From Shimia sp047124445 (lineage in GTDB: Bacteria > Pseudomonadota > Alphaproteobacteria > Rhodobacterales > Rhodobacteraceae): a stretch of DNA of 64,000 nucleotides. The number at the start of each line of letters is the position of its first letter. Positions within the stretch are counted from its first letter, which is position 1. Under the pieces are notes generated by a model, which saw only the letters and a program-made list of their open reading frames with translations, was not told the origin of the DNA and did no database searches. Below are positions 25,560 through 34,685 of the stretch, one piece after another. Location of the stretch: positions 4,304,363-4,368,362 of the forward strand of contig NZ_CP138921.1 of the NCBI RefSeq assembly GCF_047124445.1, read 5' to 3'. A program made the position numbers and the translations under genes.

Positions 25560-27962
25560 TCACAGCAGGAAGTTGCTTTCGTCCAGATCGCCCGGATCAA
25601 CCGATTTCAGGATCAGCCGATCGCCGCTTTCCCCACCTGTCAGGGCGCTTAGGTCGATGACCGTGGCCCAGCCTTGGTCCTGAATATGGGCCACAAGGTC
25701 AGAGTATTGCAGGCCATAGCTGCTCAGATCGATCACATCGTGGTCCACTTCGAAATCATGGATCATGTCGCGCCCGCCCCCGGCCTGGGTGACAAAAGTG
25801 TCGGCATCGCCGTCTTTCCACCAGTTGCCACCCCACAGGTGGTCATTGCCCTCGCCACCGTGCAGCGTGTCGCCCCCGTCACCGCCGACCAGCTTGTCGT
25901 CTCCTGCTCCGCCATCCAGCGCGTCATAGCCAGAGCGCCCGTGCAGGAAGTCCCGTCCGGCATCGCCGTGTCCCTCGTCATCGCCGGCACCAAGAATGAC
26001 CTTGTCGTCACCGCTGCCGCCTGAGGCCGTGTCATCCCCGGTGCCACCAAACAACTTGTCGTTGCCGCTGTCGCCATACATCAGGTCGTCGTCTTTGCCG
26101 CCTTGCACAGTGTCATTGCCGCCACCGCCATGCAGCGTGTCGTCCCCGTCGCCGCCGCGCAGTTTGTCGTTGCCACCCTCTGAGCCAGTGACAGCGGGGT
26201 CACGGATCAGCACGGTGCCGTCTGGATCGACCGGCGCAAAGGGATCGGGCGCACGCGGATCCACCGCGCCGTCATTGCTGCCGGTGCTTTGGGCTTCGGC
26301 CATGAACTCTGCATAGGCTGCCTGATCCGCCCAATCGACCTCTACACGGTAGATCGCGCCTGAGGCGCCGGTGCTGCCGTCCAGATCATGGTCACCGCGG
26401 TTGAGGCCAAAATAGAGGTTGCCGTCCCCATCCAGAAACACTGCGCCATAGGCCCCTTTGGGCATGCCGGCGGTCATCCCGTCCTCATAGAGCGTGGCGG
26501 TGATTTCGACAGTCGTGATGTGCGGCGCGCCGCCGTTGGGTACATCTGACAGGTCGATGCGATGCACGGCGCCGGGCTCGCCATTGCGCCCCGGGGATTC
26601 CACCGCGTAAAAGGCACCGTCCTTGGCATTAAAGGCCACGTCATAGGCGCGCCCGCCAAACAGGCCATTTGGCAGGTCAAAACTTGTTGCCACCGGATTG
26701 CCATTGGCGTCCAGATCGTTCACGTCGATCATCGTGACGCGGTTCAGGCTGCTCTGGAAGGTCCAGAGATTGCCTGCATCATCAAAATCGCCAACGTAAT
26801 CCGCCACCGGGGTTTCACCCACCCGGTAAGCATGGCCCTCGGCATCCACCATCACCAGGTCGCGGATGCTCACCGGGTTGCCCAATGCGTCTACGCCATT
26901 GGCCTTGGCGATGCCATAGATCAGATCGTCCTCGGTGTTGAACCCAATGGCATTGATCCGCAATCCGGTCGGGTCTCCTGCGAGTTCATATTGCTCGCTT
27001 TCCGGATCAAATACGTTTAGCTGCCCGTCGATCATCTGGAACAGTTTGGATTGCCCGGGCGCAAAGGCTGCCACCTCAACACTATCTCCACCAAGGCTGA
27101 CCTCTTTGAGGTAGCTGAAAATCGGCCCGTCCATATTGATGTCCGGTCCGCTGTTTTCCGGCGGCACCTCACGCAGGGTCAAACCGCCCGCGTCGCCGCT
27201 GCCGCTCACTTCAAATGTATGGGTTTCAAACACGCCGGAGGTGGTGGACACGGTGCCAATCACCTCGCCATTCCAGAGCACTTCAACGCTGCCACTGGTG
27301 GCGCCGCCCGCCAGATTGGCGGCCAATTCAAAGCTGATGGTATATGTCTCGCCCATCTGCGTGGCGACCGATTGGGAAAGCACGCCTTCCGCGTCCCGGT
27401 TCCAACCACTCTCGGCCAGCTGCCCCAGTGTCGCAGCTCCCCCTGCGCCGCCCATAAGCAGATTGCCGTCTTGCAGGTCGCCATAGACCAGATCGTCGCC
27501 CCCCCCGGCATTCACCGTGTCCGCGCCAAGCCCGCCCTGGGCCAGGTCACTGCCGGTTTCCAGGTTGAGCACATCATTGCCCGCACCGCCGTCCACCGTG
27601 TCGCGCCCGGTGCCAGCGTTCACGGTGTCTGCACCAGCCCCGGACATCAGGCTGTCATTGCCGCCGTTGCCCAACACCACGTCATCCCCGGCACCTGTGC
27701 TGATCACATCATCATAGGCGCGGTTTTCGGCGTCGCCGTTGCTGACAATGGCATCCGGGTCATACACCCAACGCCCATCAACAAAGACCCACTCGCGCCC
27801 AACCATGTCGCCCGCAACAAGATCATTGCCATCTCCGGAGGTCAGCGTGTCGCTGCCGGCATGGCCGTTGACACTGTCAACGCCGTCGCCCGTGGTGATG
27901 CTGTCGTCGCCGGTTGTGCCCACAACTGGAGTCACCGGCGGCTGCGGCTCGTTCTCTGACAT
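25560..27962 (-). CDS. RTX calcium-binding repeat protein, likely type I secretion substrate
   Basis: This 800-residue acidic protein has two blocks of glycine-rich GGxGxD repeats. The first is at about residues 15-165, the second at about 593-715 (for example GGDGDDTLHGGGGNDTVQGG). RTX repeats fold on binding calcium outside the cell. The last 65 residues, ending GDLDESNFLL, fit an uncleaved C-terminal secretion signal. Between the blocks lie a beta-sandwich-like segment (about 175-290) and a region of about 270 residues resembling a beta-propeller. No catalytic motif is seen. The ATG at 27962 is preferred over an upstream TTG. It is the first gene of the operon with the exporter and adaptor. 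Confidence 0.93.
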   Translation of the reverse strand: MSENEPQPPVTPVVGTTGDDSITTGDGVDSVNGHAGSDTLTSGDGNDLVAGDMVGREWVFVDGRWVYDPDAIVSNGDAENRAYDDVISTGAGDDVVLGNGGNDSLMSGAGADTVNAGTGRDTVDGGAGNDVLNLETGSDLAQGGLGADTVNAGGGDDLVYGDLQDGNLLMGGAGGAATLGQLAESGWNRDAEGVLSQSVATQMGETYTISFELAANLAGGATSGSVEVLWNGEVIGTVSTTSGVFETHTFEVSGSGDAGGLTLREVPPENSGPDINMDGPIFSYLKEVSLGGDSVEVAAFAPGQSKLFQMIDGQLNVFDPESEQYELAGDPTGLRINAIGFNTEDDLIYGIAKANGVDALGNPVSIRDLVMVDAEGHAYRVGETPVADYVGDFDDAGNLWTFQSSLNRVTMIDVNDLDANGNPVATSFDLPNGLFGGRAYDVAFNAKDGAFYAVESPGRNGEPGAVHRIDLSDVPNGGAPHITTVEITATLYEDGMTAGMPKGAYGAVFLDGDGNLYFGLNRGDHDLDGSTGASGAIYRVEVDWADQAAYAEFMAEAQSTGSNDGAVDPRAPDPFAPVDPDGTVLIRDPAVTGSEGGNDKLRGGDGDDTLHGGGGNDTVQGGKDDDLMYGDSGNDKLFGGTGDDTASGGSGDDKVILGAGDDEGHGDAGRDFLHGRSGYDALDGGAGDDKLVGGDGGDTLHGGEGNDHLWGGNWWKDGDADTFVTQAGGGRDMIHDFEVDHDVIDLSSYGLQYSDLVAHIQDQGWATVIDLSALTGGESGDRLILKSVDPGDLDESNFLL

Positions 27963-28072
27963 ACCCGAATTACCTTTTACCAAAACACAGCGAACATTGT
28001 GCGAACAAAAGGTTAGGAAAAGGTAAAGGTCTGTTTGAAGACACCCTCAATGCCTTTTAGGCCATAGAGGCG

Positions 28073-28471
28073 TTAAATGCCATGTGAGTGATCAAACACA
28101 AAGGCCCACAAAAACCAAAAGAACCATCCCGGGGCCAGCAGCGCGGCACACAGGCTTCTGAGTTTTTTGTCCGAAACAACACTCAGGTAGAGCAGCCCGC
28201 CGCCAACACCGAAACAGCCTGTGGCCAGACCACACCAAAACAAGGGGTCAAAGAGATCGCCCCACCAACCTAACTTTGCTTCGAGCGAAACTTGGGCGTC
28301 TACAAAAAAAACACCAAACACCCAGAGGAACGTTAGCGGCGGAAGTACCATGAGGCTCAATCCAACAACGGGATGTTTATCCGAGAAATAGACCCGGCCT
28401 CCAATCCACGCACTCATCAGCGCAGCCACAAAAGGCATCGCCAAAAACGTGATGCCGATCAACGCGTTCAC
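28073..28471 (-). CDS. Hypothetical four-helix membrane protein
   Basis: This 132-residue protein has four predicted membrane helices (for example LIGITFLAMPFVAALMSAWI and LSLMVLPPLTFLWVFGVFFV) and ends with the short soluble tail FDHSHGI. I recognise no family. Its start overlaps the stop of the MlaF-type gene by four bases. It is therefore cotranslated with the transporter genes and could be an accessory subunit, although nothing in the sequence shows that directly. Confidence 0.75.
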   Translation of the reverse strand: MNALIGITFLAMPFVAALMSAWIGGRVYFSDKHPVVGLSLMVLPPLTFLWVFGVFFVDAQVSLEAKLGWWGDLFDPLFWCGLATGCFGVGGGLLYLSVVSDKKLRSLCAALLAPGWFFWFLWAFVFDHSHGI

Positions 28472-29214
28472 CGGACCGCCTCAATCGGACCTTCTGCTGA
28501 GCCGGAAATAAACTGTGTCAGATAGGGATCGCCGCTGGCGTCCATCTGGCTCACCGGACCGGTCCATTGGATCACGCCGCCATGCAGCATCGCCACGTTG
28601 TCGGCAATCGCGCGCACCGAGCTCATGTCATGGGTGATGGTCATCGCCGTGGCGCCCATCTCCACCACAATCTCACGGATCAAGTCATTGATCACTCCGG
28701 ACATAATGGGATCAAGGCCGGTGGTGGGCTCGTCAAAAAAGATGATCTCAGGTTCTGCCGCAATGGCGCGGGCCAGCCCCACACGTTTCTGCATCCCGCC
28801 AGACAGTTCAGACGGATAAAGATCCGCCACATCAGGCGTCAAACCCACCCGGCGTAGCTTCTCAATGGCGATCTCGCGCGCTTCTTCCTTGGGCCGTTTC
28901 AGACTGCCCCGCAGCAGGCGGAATGCCACGTTTTGCCAAACGGTCATACTGTCAAACAGCGCGCCGCCCTGAAACAACATGCCAAACCGCGCCAGAAACG
29001 CATCGCGATCTCCTTGGGTGGCGTTCTGCCCATCCACGGTGATGGTGCCGCTGTCCGGCGTGATTAGCCCGAGCACCGACTTCAACATCACCGATTTCCC
29101 GGTGCCGGACCCGCCAATAATCACCATCGAACTGCCCTTGGCAATTTCGAGATTCACCCCTTGCAGCACCCGTTTGGGGCCAAAGCGTTTATGCACATTG
29201 TCAAACTGGATCAT
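28468..29214 (-). CDS. mlaF: MlaF-type ABC transporter ATP-binding protein
   Basis: This 248-residue ATPase belongs to the lipid-transport (Mla/Ttg2) class. Walker A is GGSGTGKSV near residue 35, the signature is LSGGMQKRVGLARAI and Walker B ends FFDEPTTGLDP. LSGGM with KRV is typical of MlaF. It acts with MlaE in the inner membrane to move phospholipids between membranes. It overlaps mlaE by four bases. The MCE protein MlaD, normally next in the operon, is not here. Confidence 0.9.
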   Translation of the reverse strand: MIQFDNVHKRFGPKRVLQGVNLEIAKGSSMVIIGGSGTGKSVMLKSVLGLITPDSGTITVDGQNATQGDRDAFLARFGMLFQGGALFDSMTVWQNVAFRLLRGSLKRPKEEAREIAIEKLRRVGLTPDVADLYPSELSGGMQKRVGLARAIAAEPEIIFFDEPTTGLDPIMSGVINDLIREIVVEMGATAMTITHDMSSVRAIADNVAMLHGGVIQWTGPVSQMDASGDPYLTQFISGSAEGPIEAVR

Positions 29215-29996
29215 GAGGCAAAGAACAGGCTGGTGAGCAGGAAGTTGGCTGCAAGGATCATCACCGCGGCGGCCTGTACGGAGCTTTTGGTGGCCCGGCC
29301 AACGCCCTGGGCGCCACGGCCTGAGTGCATCCCGGCATAACAGCCCATCACGGCGGCAATCCCGCCAAACACGGAGCCTTTCACAAGGCTGGAGACCACG
29401 TCATTGATCTGCAGGAAGTCGGCGGTATTGCGGATATAAGTCGCGGGATTGAACCCCAGCGTTTCCGTCGCCACCAGAAACCCGCCATAGATGCCGATGA
29501 TATCACCAATGCCCACCAGCGCAGGCACCACCAGAATGGCAGCCATCACGCGTGGGGCGACCAGGTACTTCATCGGATGAGTCGAGAGGGTCACCAGGGC
29601 GTCAATCTGCTCGGTCACCTTCATGGTGGCAATCTCGGCGGCAATCGAGCTGGTCACACGGGCGGCCACCATTAGGCCGACCAGAACGGGACCCAGTTCG
29701 CGCACCATGCCAATCGCCACAATCTGCGGCACCACGCTTTCCACGGAAAACCGCGAACTGCCGTCATAGATTTGCAAGGCCAACGCGCCGCCGGTAAAAA
29801 TCGCGGTCATGCCCACCACCGGCAGGCTCAGCCAGCCAATGTTAAACAGCGCGCTCAAAAACTCGCGGCCGTAAAACGGCGGGCGGAAAATATGGCTCAG
29901 CGCGCCCCAGACAAACAGCACCACCTCCCCAAAGGAGGTCAGCATACCAAGCGTGCTGCGCCCAATCGCATTGAGGGGAGCCACAATCAGCTTCAT
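29211..29996 (-). CDS. mlaE: MlaE-type ABC transporter permease
   Basis: This 261-residue permease has five to six membrane segments and the MlaE pattern (GFNPATYIRNTADFL, RELGPVLVGLMVAARVTSSI, AAEIATMKVTEQIDAL). It forms the membrane core of the lipid transporter with the adjacent ATPase. Its start overlaps the alr stop by four bases, so alr, mlaE and mlaF are read as one translationally coupled unit. Confidence 0.92.
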   Translation of the reverse strand: MKLIVAPLNAIGRSTLGMLTSFGEVVLFVWGALSHIFRPPFYGREFLSALFNIGWLSLPVVGMTAIFTGGALALQIYDGSSRFSVESVVPQIVAIGMVRELGPVLVGLMVAARVTSSIAAEIATMKVTEQIDALVTLSTHPMKYLVAPRVMAAILVVPALVGIGDIIGIYGGFLVATETLGFNPATYIRNTADFLQINDVVSSLVKGSVFGGIAAVMGCYAGMHSGRGAQGVGRATKSSVQAAAVMILAANFLLTSLFFAS

Positions 29997-31030
29997 GAAG
30001 ATTTGTACCGGCGCTGATAGCGTTGGCCCATGGAGGTCAGGATTTCATAGCCAATGGTGCCGGCGGCATCGGCCAGCGTGTCCACCGACTGATGTTGCCC
30101 AAGCAGCTCCACCTCACGTGGCACCTCGGACAGGTCGGTTACGTCGATGCCAATCAGGTCCATGGAAATCCGGCCAATCAGCGGGCAGCGGTCCTCGCCA
30201 GCAAAGGTGGCTACCTTGCCGCTCATCGCCCGCAGGAGACCATCGGCATAGCCCGCTGCAATGGTCGCGATTTTGCTGTCGCGCTCTGCAATCCAAGCAT
30301 TGCCATAGCCCACGCTTTCCCCTTCAGCCACGTCGCGCACCTGAATCACCGGAATGCGCAGGCTGGCCACCGGGGTGGCGTCCACAAACGGCATGCCGCC
30401 ATAAAGCCCCACACCAGGGCGGGTCAGGTCAAAGTGATAGTCATCGCCCAGAAGGATACCACCGGTTGCGGCCAGCGAGCGCGGAATGTCCAACCCGTCC
30501 GTCATCTCTTTGAACGCCGCCAGTTGTTGCGGGTTCATCGGATGCTCCGGCTCATCGGCGCAGGCCAGATGCGACATGATCAAGGTTGGTCCGCGCTGCA
30601 ACACCAACTCTTTCACCGCTTCCCATTCCGGCGCCTCAAGGCCAAGCCGGTTCATGCCGGTGTCCAGCTGAATGCCAAAGGGATGCGCCGGCAATGCTTC
30701 GACGTGGCGCACAATCTGATCCACCGAGTTCAACATCGGGGTGAGATGCATGTCGCTGATCATATCGGTGTCGCCGCGCATGTGGCCGCCAAAGATGTTG
30801 ATCTCAGGATCCGGTCCCACCGCTTGGCGCAGGCTGGCGCCTTCCTCGGCGGCAGCGACAAAAAAGCGGGTCACACCGGCGCGCATTAGTGCGCGCGCCA
30901 CGCGGTCCGCGCCAAGTCCGTATCCGTCGGCTTTCACCACCGCGGCGGTGGTCACTTCCGTCTGTGCATCCAGCGCCCGCCAGTTGCTGATCAGGGCGTC
31001 GAGGTCGATTGTCAAAGTTGCAGTAGCCAT
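29993..31030 (-). CDS. alr: Alanine racemase
   Basis: This 345-residue PLP enzyme converts L- to D-alanine for peptidoglycan. The PLP lysine lies in VVKADGYGLG (Lys33) and the catalytic tyrosine side has SVGYGNAW. I chose the ATG at 31030 because MATATLTIDLDAL matches the usual N-terminus. The open frame to 31201 would add 57 unrelated residues and run through the dispersed repeat. The gene is downstream of dnaB on the same strand, 215 bases away. Confidence 0.96.
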   Translation of the reverse strand: MATATLTIDLDALISNWRALDAQTEVTTAAVVKADGYGLGADRVARALMRAGVTRFFVAAAEEGASLRQAVGPDPEINIFGGHMRGDTDMISDMHLTPMLNSVDQIVRHVEALPAHPFGIQLDTGMNRLGLEAPEWEAVKELVLQRGPTLIMSHLACADEPEHPMNPQQLAAFKEMTDGLDIPRSLAATGGILLGDDYHFDLTRPGVGLYGGMPFVDATPVASLRIPVIQVRDVAEGESVGYGNAWIAERDSKIATIAAGYADGLLRAMSGKVATFAGEDRCPLIGRISMDLIGIDVTDLSEVPREVELLGQHQSVDTLADAAGTIGYEILTSMGQRYQRRYKSS

Positions 31031-31141
31031 GACGGTGTTTGTTGACGTCTGACCCCGCGAGGTCAAGGCCAAAGGCGGTGCGTTTTTCCCCGTTGCTGCG
31101 AACTGTGGCTTAACAATTGCTGCTTGCGGCGCGTCGGAAAT

Positions 31142-31187
31142 ACGCACCTCCGCAAAACAGTCGCGATACCGACAAAATACCGACGTG
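31142..31187 (-). repeat. 46-bp dispersed element, copy 1
   Basis: Read on the minus strand, this stretch matches 51136-51181 on the plus strand at 45 of 46 positions. It contains GTCGGTAT twice with an 11-base period, and GTCG-N6-CGAC. It lies in the gap between the dnaB stop and the alr start. No other copy was noticed in the window. Confidence 0.85.
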
Positions 31188-31245
31188 CAAATCACCGCCA
31201 AAACCGCAGGTTAACGCGGCGATTCGAGGGGTAGGGATAGGGGGC

Positions 31246-32736
31246 TTAGAACTCGTCTCCGCCGCCGTCTTGCTGCCAAGGCTGCACAAGGTTGCCAAAG
31301 CGGGTGTATTGGCCTTCAAAAGACAGCTCCACCGTCCCAATTGGACCGTGACGCTGCTTGCCCAGGATCACCTCGGCTTTACCGTGCAACCGCTCCATGC
31401 GCTCTTGCCACGCGGCCATTTCGTCCAGCCGGTCATCGGACGGCTTTTCCCGCTCCACATAGTACTCTTCACGGAACACAAACATCACCACGTCGGCATC
31501 CTGCTCAATCGAACCAGATTCCCGCAAGTCACTGAGTTGTGGGCGTTTATCGTCGCGGCTTTCCACTGTACGCGACAGCTGGGACAGGCCAATCACCGGA
31601 ATGTTGAGCTCCTTGGCAATGGCTTTCATACCCATGGAAATCTCACCAATTTCCTGCACACGGTTGTCGGCTGTACCGCGACACAGCTGCAAATAGTCGA
31701 TGATCAGCAGGTCCAGACCATGGGTCCGTTTCAGGCGTCGCGCCCGCGCCGCGAGCTGCGCAATTGGTAGGGCAGGGGTGTCGTCGATATAGAGTGGGCA
31801 AGCCTCAAGGTCCTTTGCCGCTTGCACAAACCGGCGGAACTCTTCCTCGGTCATATCCCCTTTACGGATCTGCTCTGACGGGATCTCCGCCGCCTCCGAC
31901 AAGATACGCGCCGCAAGCTGTTCCGCCGACATTTCGAGGCTACAGAATGCCACCACGCCACCTTCCACAGCGCCCTCGCTGCCGTCCGGTTTTATGCCTT
32001 TTTTATAAGCCTTTGCGACGTTAAACGCGAGGTTGGTCGCCAGCGAGGTTTTCCCCATAGAGGGACGTCCGGCGAGGATCAAAAGGTCCGATGGGTGCAG
32101 GCCGCCAAGCTTCTTATCAAGGTCAATCAAACCGGTGGAAATCCCGGCCAGACCACCGTCTCGCTGGTAGGCCGCGTTGGCCGTATTCACCGCCTCGGTC
32201 ACCGCCTTCAGGAAGGACACATACCCCCGCTCGGCAGAACCTTGCTCTGACAGCTTGTAGAGCGCCTGTTCGGCCTCCACGATTTGCTCTTTTGGCTCCA
32301 GCTTGATGTCCGCTTTCTTAGCCTTGGACGCGATGTTGTTGCCCAGATCAATCAACTCACGGCGCATCGCCATATCGTAGATCATCTGCGCGTAATCCGC
32401 TGCAGCAAAGGAAGAAATTGCCGAACCTGCTAGACGGACGAGGTAGGCAGGGCCGCCCAACTCGATCAGGCCGGGGTCGTCTTCAAGGAAGGCTTTGAGC
32501 GTGACCGGTGACGCCAGATTGTTCTTGGCAATCCGGGCTGCTGCAATCTCGTAAATGCGCGAATGCACGGGCTCGTAGAAGTGGGACGAGTTGATCACAG
32601 AGGCGACGCGATCGAAAATGTCATTGTTGGTCAGAATCGCCCCCAGAAGCTGTTGCTCAGCCTCGATGGAGTGCGGCAGGGCCTCAATTTCCGCCGCTGC
32701 GGTTTCGCCCGAATTGATGCTCGCGATTTCGTTCAT
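31246..32736 (-). CDS. dnaB: Replicative DNA helicase DnaB
   Basis: This 496-residue hexameric helicase unwinds DNA at the replication fork. The N-terminal primase-interacting domain (PHSIEAEQQLLGAIL) comes first. The RecA-like domain follows with Walker A GRPSMGKTS, Walker B LLIIDYLQL and the DnaB-type FVFREEYY near the end. The ATG at 32736 has GGGGA seven to eight bases upstream; a GTG at 32757 would add seven residues. It is downstream of pyrE on the same strand, 193 bases away. That gap carries DnaA-box-like sequences and a palindrome. Confidence 0.96.
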   Translation of the reverse strand: MNEIASINSGETAAAEIEALPHSIEAEQQLLGAILTNNDIFDRVASVINSSHFYEPVHSRIYEIAAARIAKNNLASPVTLKAFLEDDPGLIELGGPAYLVRLAGSAISSFAAADYAQMIYDMAMRRELIDLGNNIASKAKKADIKLEPKEQIVEAEQALYKLSEQGSAERGYVSFLKAVTEAVNTANAAYQRDGGLAGISTGLIDLDKKLGGLHPSDLLILAGRPSMGKTSLATNLAFNVAKAYKKGIKPDGSEGAVEGGVVAFCSLEMSAEQLAARILSEAAEIPSEQIRKGDMTEEEFRRFVQAAKDLEACPLYIDDTPALPIAQLAARARRLKRTHGLDLLIIDYLQLCRGTADNRVQEIGEISMGMKAIAKELNIPVIGLSQLSRTVESRDDKRPQLSDLRESGSIEQDADVVMFVFREEYYVEREKPSDDRLDEMAAWQERMERLHGKAEVILGKQRHGPIGTVELSFEGQYTRFGNLVQPWQQDGGGDEF

Positions 32737-32760
32737 GTCTGTCCCCAATTGCCCCACCCG

Positions 32761-32777
32761 GCTGGTTTTAAACCAGC
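32761..32777. promoter_or_regulatory. 17-bp palindrome upstream of dnaB
   Basis: GCTGGTTT and AAACCAGC (8-bp arms) flank a single T. The site lies 25-41 bases upstream of the dnaB start codon. No T-run follows on either strand, so an operator is more likely than a terminator. Confidence 0.45.
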
Positions 32778-32806
32778 GGTCTCAAACTGGGCAACTTGTA
32801 TGTTTT

Positions 32807-32826
32807 TGTGGATCGCCTGTGGATAA
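32807..32826 (-). promoter_or_regulatory. DnaA-box-like pair upstream of dnaB
   Basis: TGTGGATAA at 32818-32826 is the exact complement of the E. coli DnaA box TTATCCACA. TGTGGATCG at 32807-32815 matches seven of nine positions in the same orientation, 11 bases away. They are about 70-90 bases upstream of the dnaB start. Confidence 0.5.
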
Positions 32827-32929
32827 CTTCGCCCGCCCCGATATTGTCAGGACGGGCGTGGATGCGTCAACATCTTGTGGTTTGCGGGGCGGTCAAGCCC
32901 CGACCATGCTCGGTTTTCCGCCGAAGGGC

Positions 32930-33610
32930 TTAAGCGCCTTTGCGGGCTTCCTGCCATGCGCGTGGGTCTTTCAGGAAGCTCTCCACTTCATTCAGGGTCT
33001 CTTCCGAAAAGGCACCCTGCGCTTTGGCCTCGGCCAGCACGTCCCACCAGGTGCAGAGATAGTGCAGCGCAACGCCATGATCCCCCAGCGTCTTCTCGGT
33101 TTCCGGGAAGATGTCGTAGTAGAAAATCACGGCGGTGTTGCCACAGGTCGCGCCGGTCTCACGGATCGCATCAACAAAGGACAGTTTGGAGCCGCCATCG
33201 GTGGTCAGGTCTTCCACCAGCAGCACGCGCTCGCCTTCGCTCATCGCCCCTTCGATACGGGCATTTTTGCCATAACCCTTTGGCTTCTTGCGCACATAGG
33301 TCATCGGCAGCGCCATACGCTCCGCCACCAATGCAGCAAACGGGATGCCCGCAGTCTCACCACCGGCGATGTTGTCAAAGGCCTCAAAACCGGCTTCCCG
33401 CATCACAGTTACGGTCATGAAGTCCATTAGGGTCGCGCGGATGCGTGGGAAGGAAATCAGCTTGCGACAGTCAATGTAGCTGGGGCTCGGCAGGCCAGAC
33501 GCCAGCGTATACGGCTCATCAGTGTTGAAATTCACCGCACCAATTTCCAGCAACATACGGGCTGTCAGGCGGGCGATTTCTTCTTTTGGCGGAAAGGCGG
33601 TTGGGATCAT
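32930..33610 (-). CDS. pyrE: Orotate phosphoribosyltransferase
   Basis: This 226-residue enzyme joins orotate and PRPP to give OMP in pyrimidine synthesis. The PRPP motif reads VLLVEDLTTDGGSKL (around residue 125), and DCRKLISFPRIR is the family's N-terminal stretch. The ATG at 33610 has a plausible ribosome-binding site (AAAGGATACCC). pyrC lies 27 bases upstream on the same strand, so the two form a pyrimidine pair. Confidence 0.95.
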   Translation of the reverse strand: MIPTAFPPKEEIARLTARMLLEIGAVNFNTDEPYTLASGLPSPSYIDCRKLISFPRIRATLMDFMTVTVMREAGFEAFDNIAGGETAGIPFAALVAERMALPMTYVRKKPKGYGKNARIEGAMSEGERVLLVEDLTTDGGSKLSFVDAIRETGATCGNTAVIFYYDIFPETEKTLGDHGVALHYLCTWWDVLAEAKAQGAFSEETLNEVESFLKDPRAWQEARKGA

Positions 33611-33637
33611 TTGGGTATCCTTTGGCAGCGGAAGTTC

Positions 33638-34681
33638 TTAGTCAGCAACGGTCCAGAACACGTCATAGCCTGGGTCAAACACGGTGACCGGCCCATTGGC
33701 GCTCTCGATTTTGTCTGGGAAGACAGTGGCTTGGTCGTTCTTTACAAGCGTAATAGTCTCGTCATTCACCGGCAGGCCATAGAAGTTAGGACCATTTCGG
33801 CTCGCGAAGCTTTCCAGCTTGTCGAGCGCACCGTCTTCTTCGAACACATGCGCCAAAAGCGCCATGGTGTTGGTCGCGGTGAAGCACCCGGCACAGCCGC
33901 AAGCACTCTCTTTGTCGCCATCCAAATGCGGTGCGCTGTCGGTTCCGAGGAAGAACCGCGCATCACCGGAAGTAGCCGCCGCACGCAGCGCCAAGCGGTG
34001 CTCTTCGCGTTTGGCCACAGGCAGGCAGTAGTAGTGCGGTTTGATCCCGCCCACGAGGATGTGGTTGCGGTTGATGATCAGGTGGTGCGTGGTGATTGTT
34101 GCGCCCAGATCGGTCGCATGATCCTGCACATACGCAACACCGTCTTTGGTTGTGATATGCTCCATAATCACGCGCAGACCCGGTGTCGCTTTGCGGATTG
34201 GATCAAGCACCTTGTCGATGAACACCGCTTCACGGTCGAAAATATCGACGTCATGATGGGTGACTTCCCCATGCACACAAAGCGGCAGGCCAATTTCGGC
34301 CATTTTTTCCAGCGACGCGCGCACGTTTTTGAAATCTGACACGCCGCTGGCGGAGTTTGTGGTCGCGCCTGCGGGGTAGAGTTTGACCGCTTTGATCAGA
34401 CCGGTCGCATGGGCCGCCGCAATATCTTCTGGGTCGCTGTCCTCGGTCAGGTACAGCGTCATCAGCGGCTCAAAGCTCATGCCATCTGGCAAAGCGGCCA
34501 TAATGCGGTCTTTGTAGGCTGCGGCCTGCGCACCGGTGACAACCGGCGGCACCAGATTGGGCATAATGATCGCACGGGCAAAATGGCGTGCGGTTTCTGG
34601 CAGGACGGCTTCCAGCATCGCGCCATCGCGCAGATGCAGATGCCAGTCATCGGGGCGGGCAATGGTCAGATTTTGGGTCAT
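33638..34681 (-). CDS. pyrC: Dihydroorotase
   Basis: This 347-residue zinc enzyme cyclises carbamoyl aspartate to dihydroorotate. The HxH metal motif is in DDWHLHLRDGAML (about residues 11-23), and the active site has GTDSAPH near the C-terminal third. Its length fits the short (E. coli type) class. No Shine-Dalgarno sequence precedes the ATG. A 7-bp hairpin ends five bases before it instead. It is first in a pyrC-pyrE pair. Confidence 0.95.
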   Translation of the reverse strand: MTQNLTIARPDDWHLHLRDGAMLEAVLPETARHFARAIIMPNLVPPVVTGAQAAAYKDRIMAALPDGMSFEPLMTLYLTEDSDPEDIAAAHATGLIKAVKLYPAGATTNSASGVSDFKNVRASLEKMAEIGLPLCVHGEVTHHDVDIFDREAVFIDKVLDPIRKATPGLRVIMEHITTKDGVAYVQDHATDLGATITTHHLIINRNHILVGGIKPHYYCLPVAKREEHRLALRAAATSGDARFFLGTDSAPHLDGDKESACGCAGCFTATNTMALLAHVFEEDGALDKLESFASRNGPNFYGLPVNDETITLVKNDQATVFPDKIESANGPVTVFDPGYDVFWTVAD

Positions 34682-34685
34682 AGGC

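Noticed and set aside
25763..26316. CRISPR-like or satellite repeats in the RTX gene
   Set aside because: The repetition is that of GGxGxD codons in a coding frame, not of identical DNA units with spacers.
32885..32902. CGGGGC/GCCCCG hairpin after pyrE
   Set aside because: It could end pyrE transcripts but lacks a T-run, and short G+C stems are frequent here.
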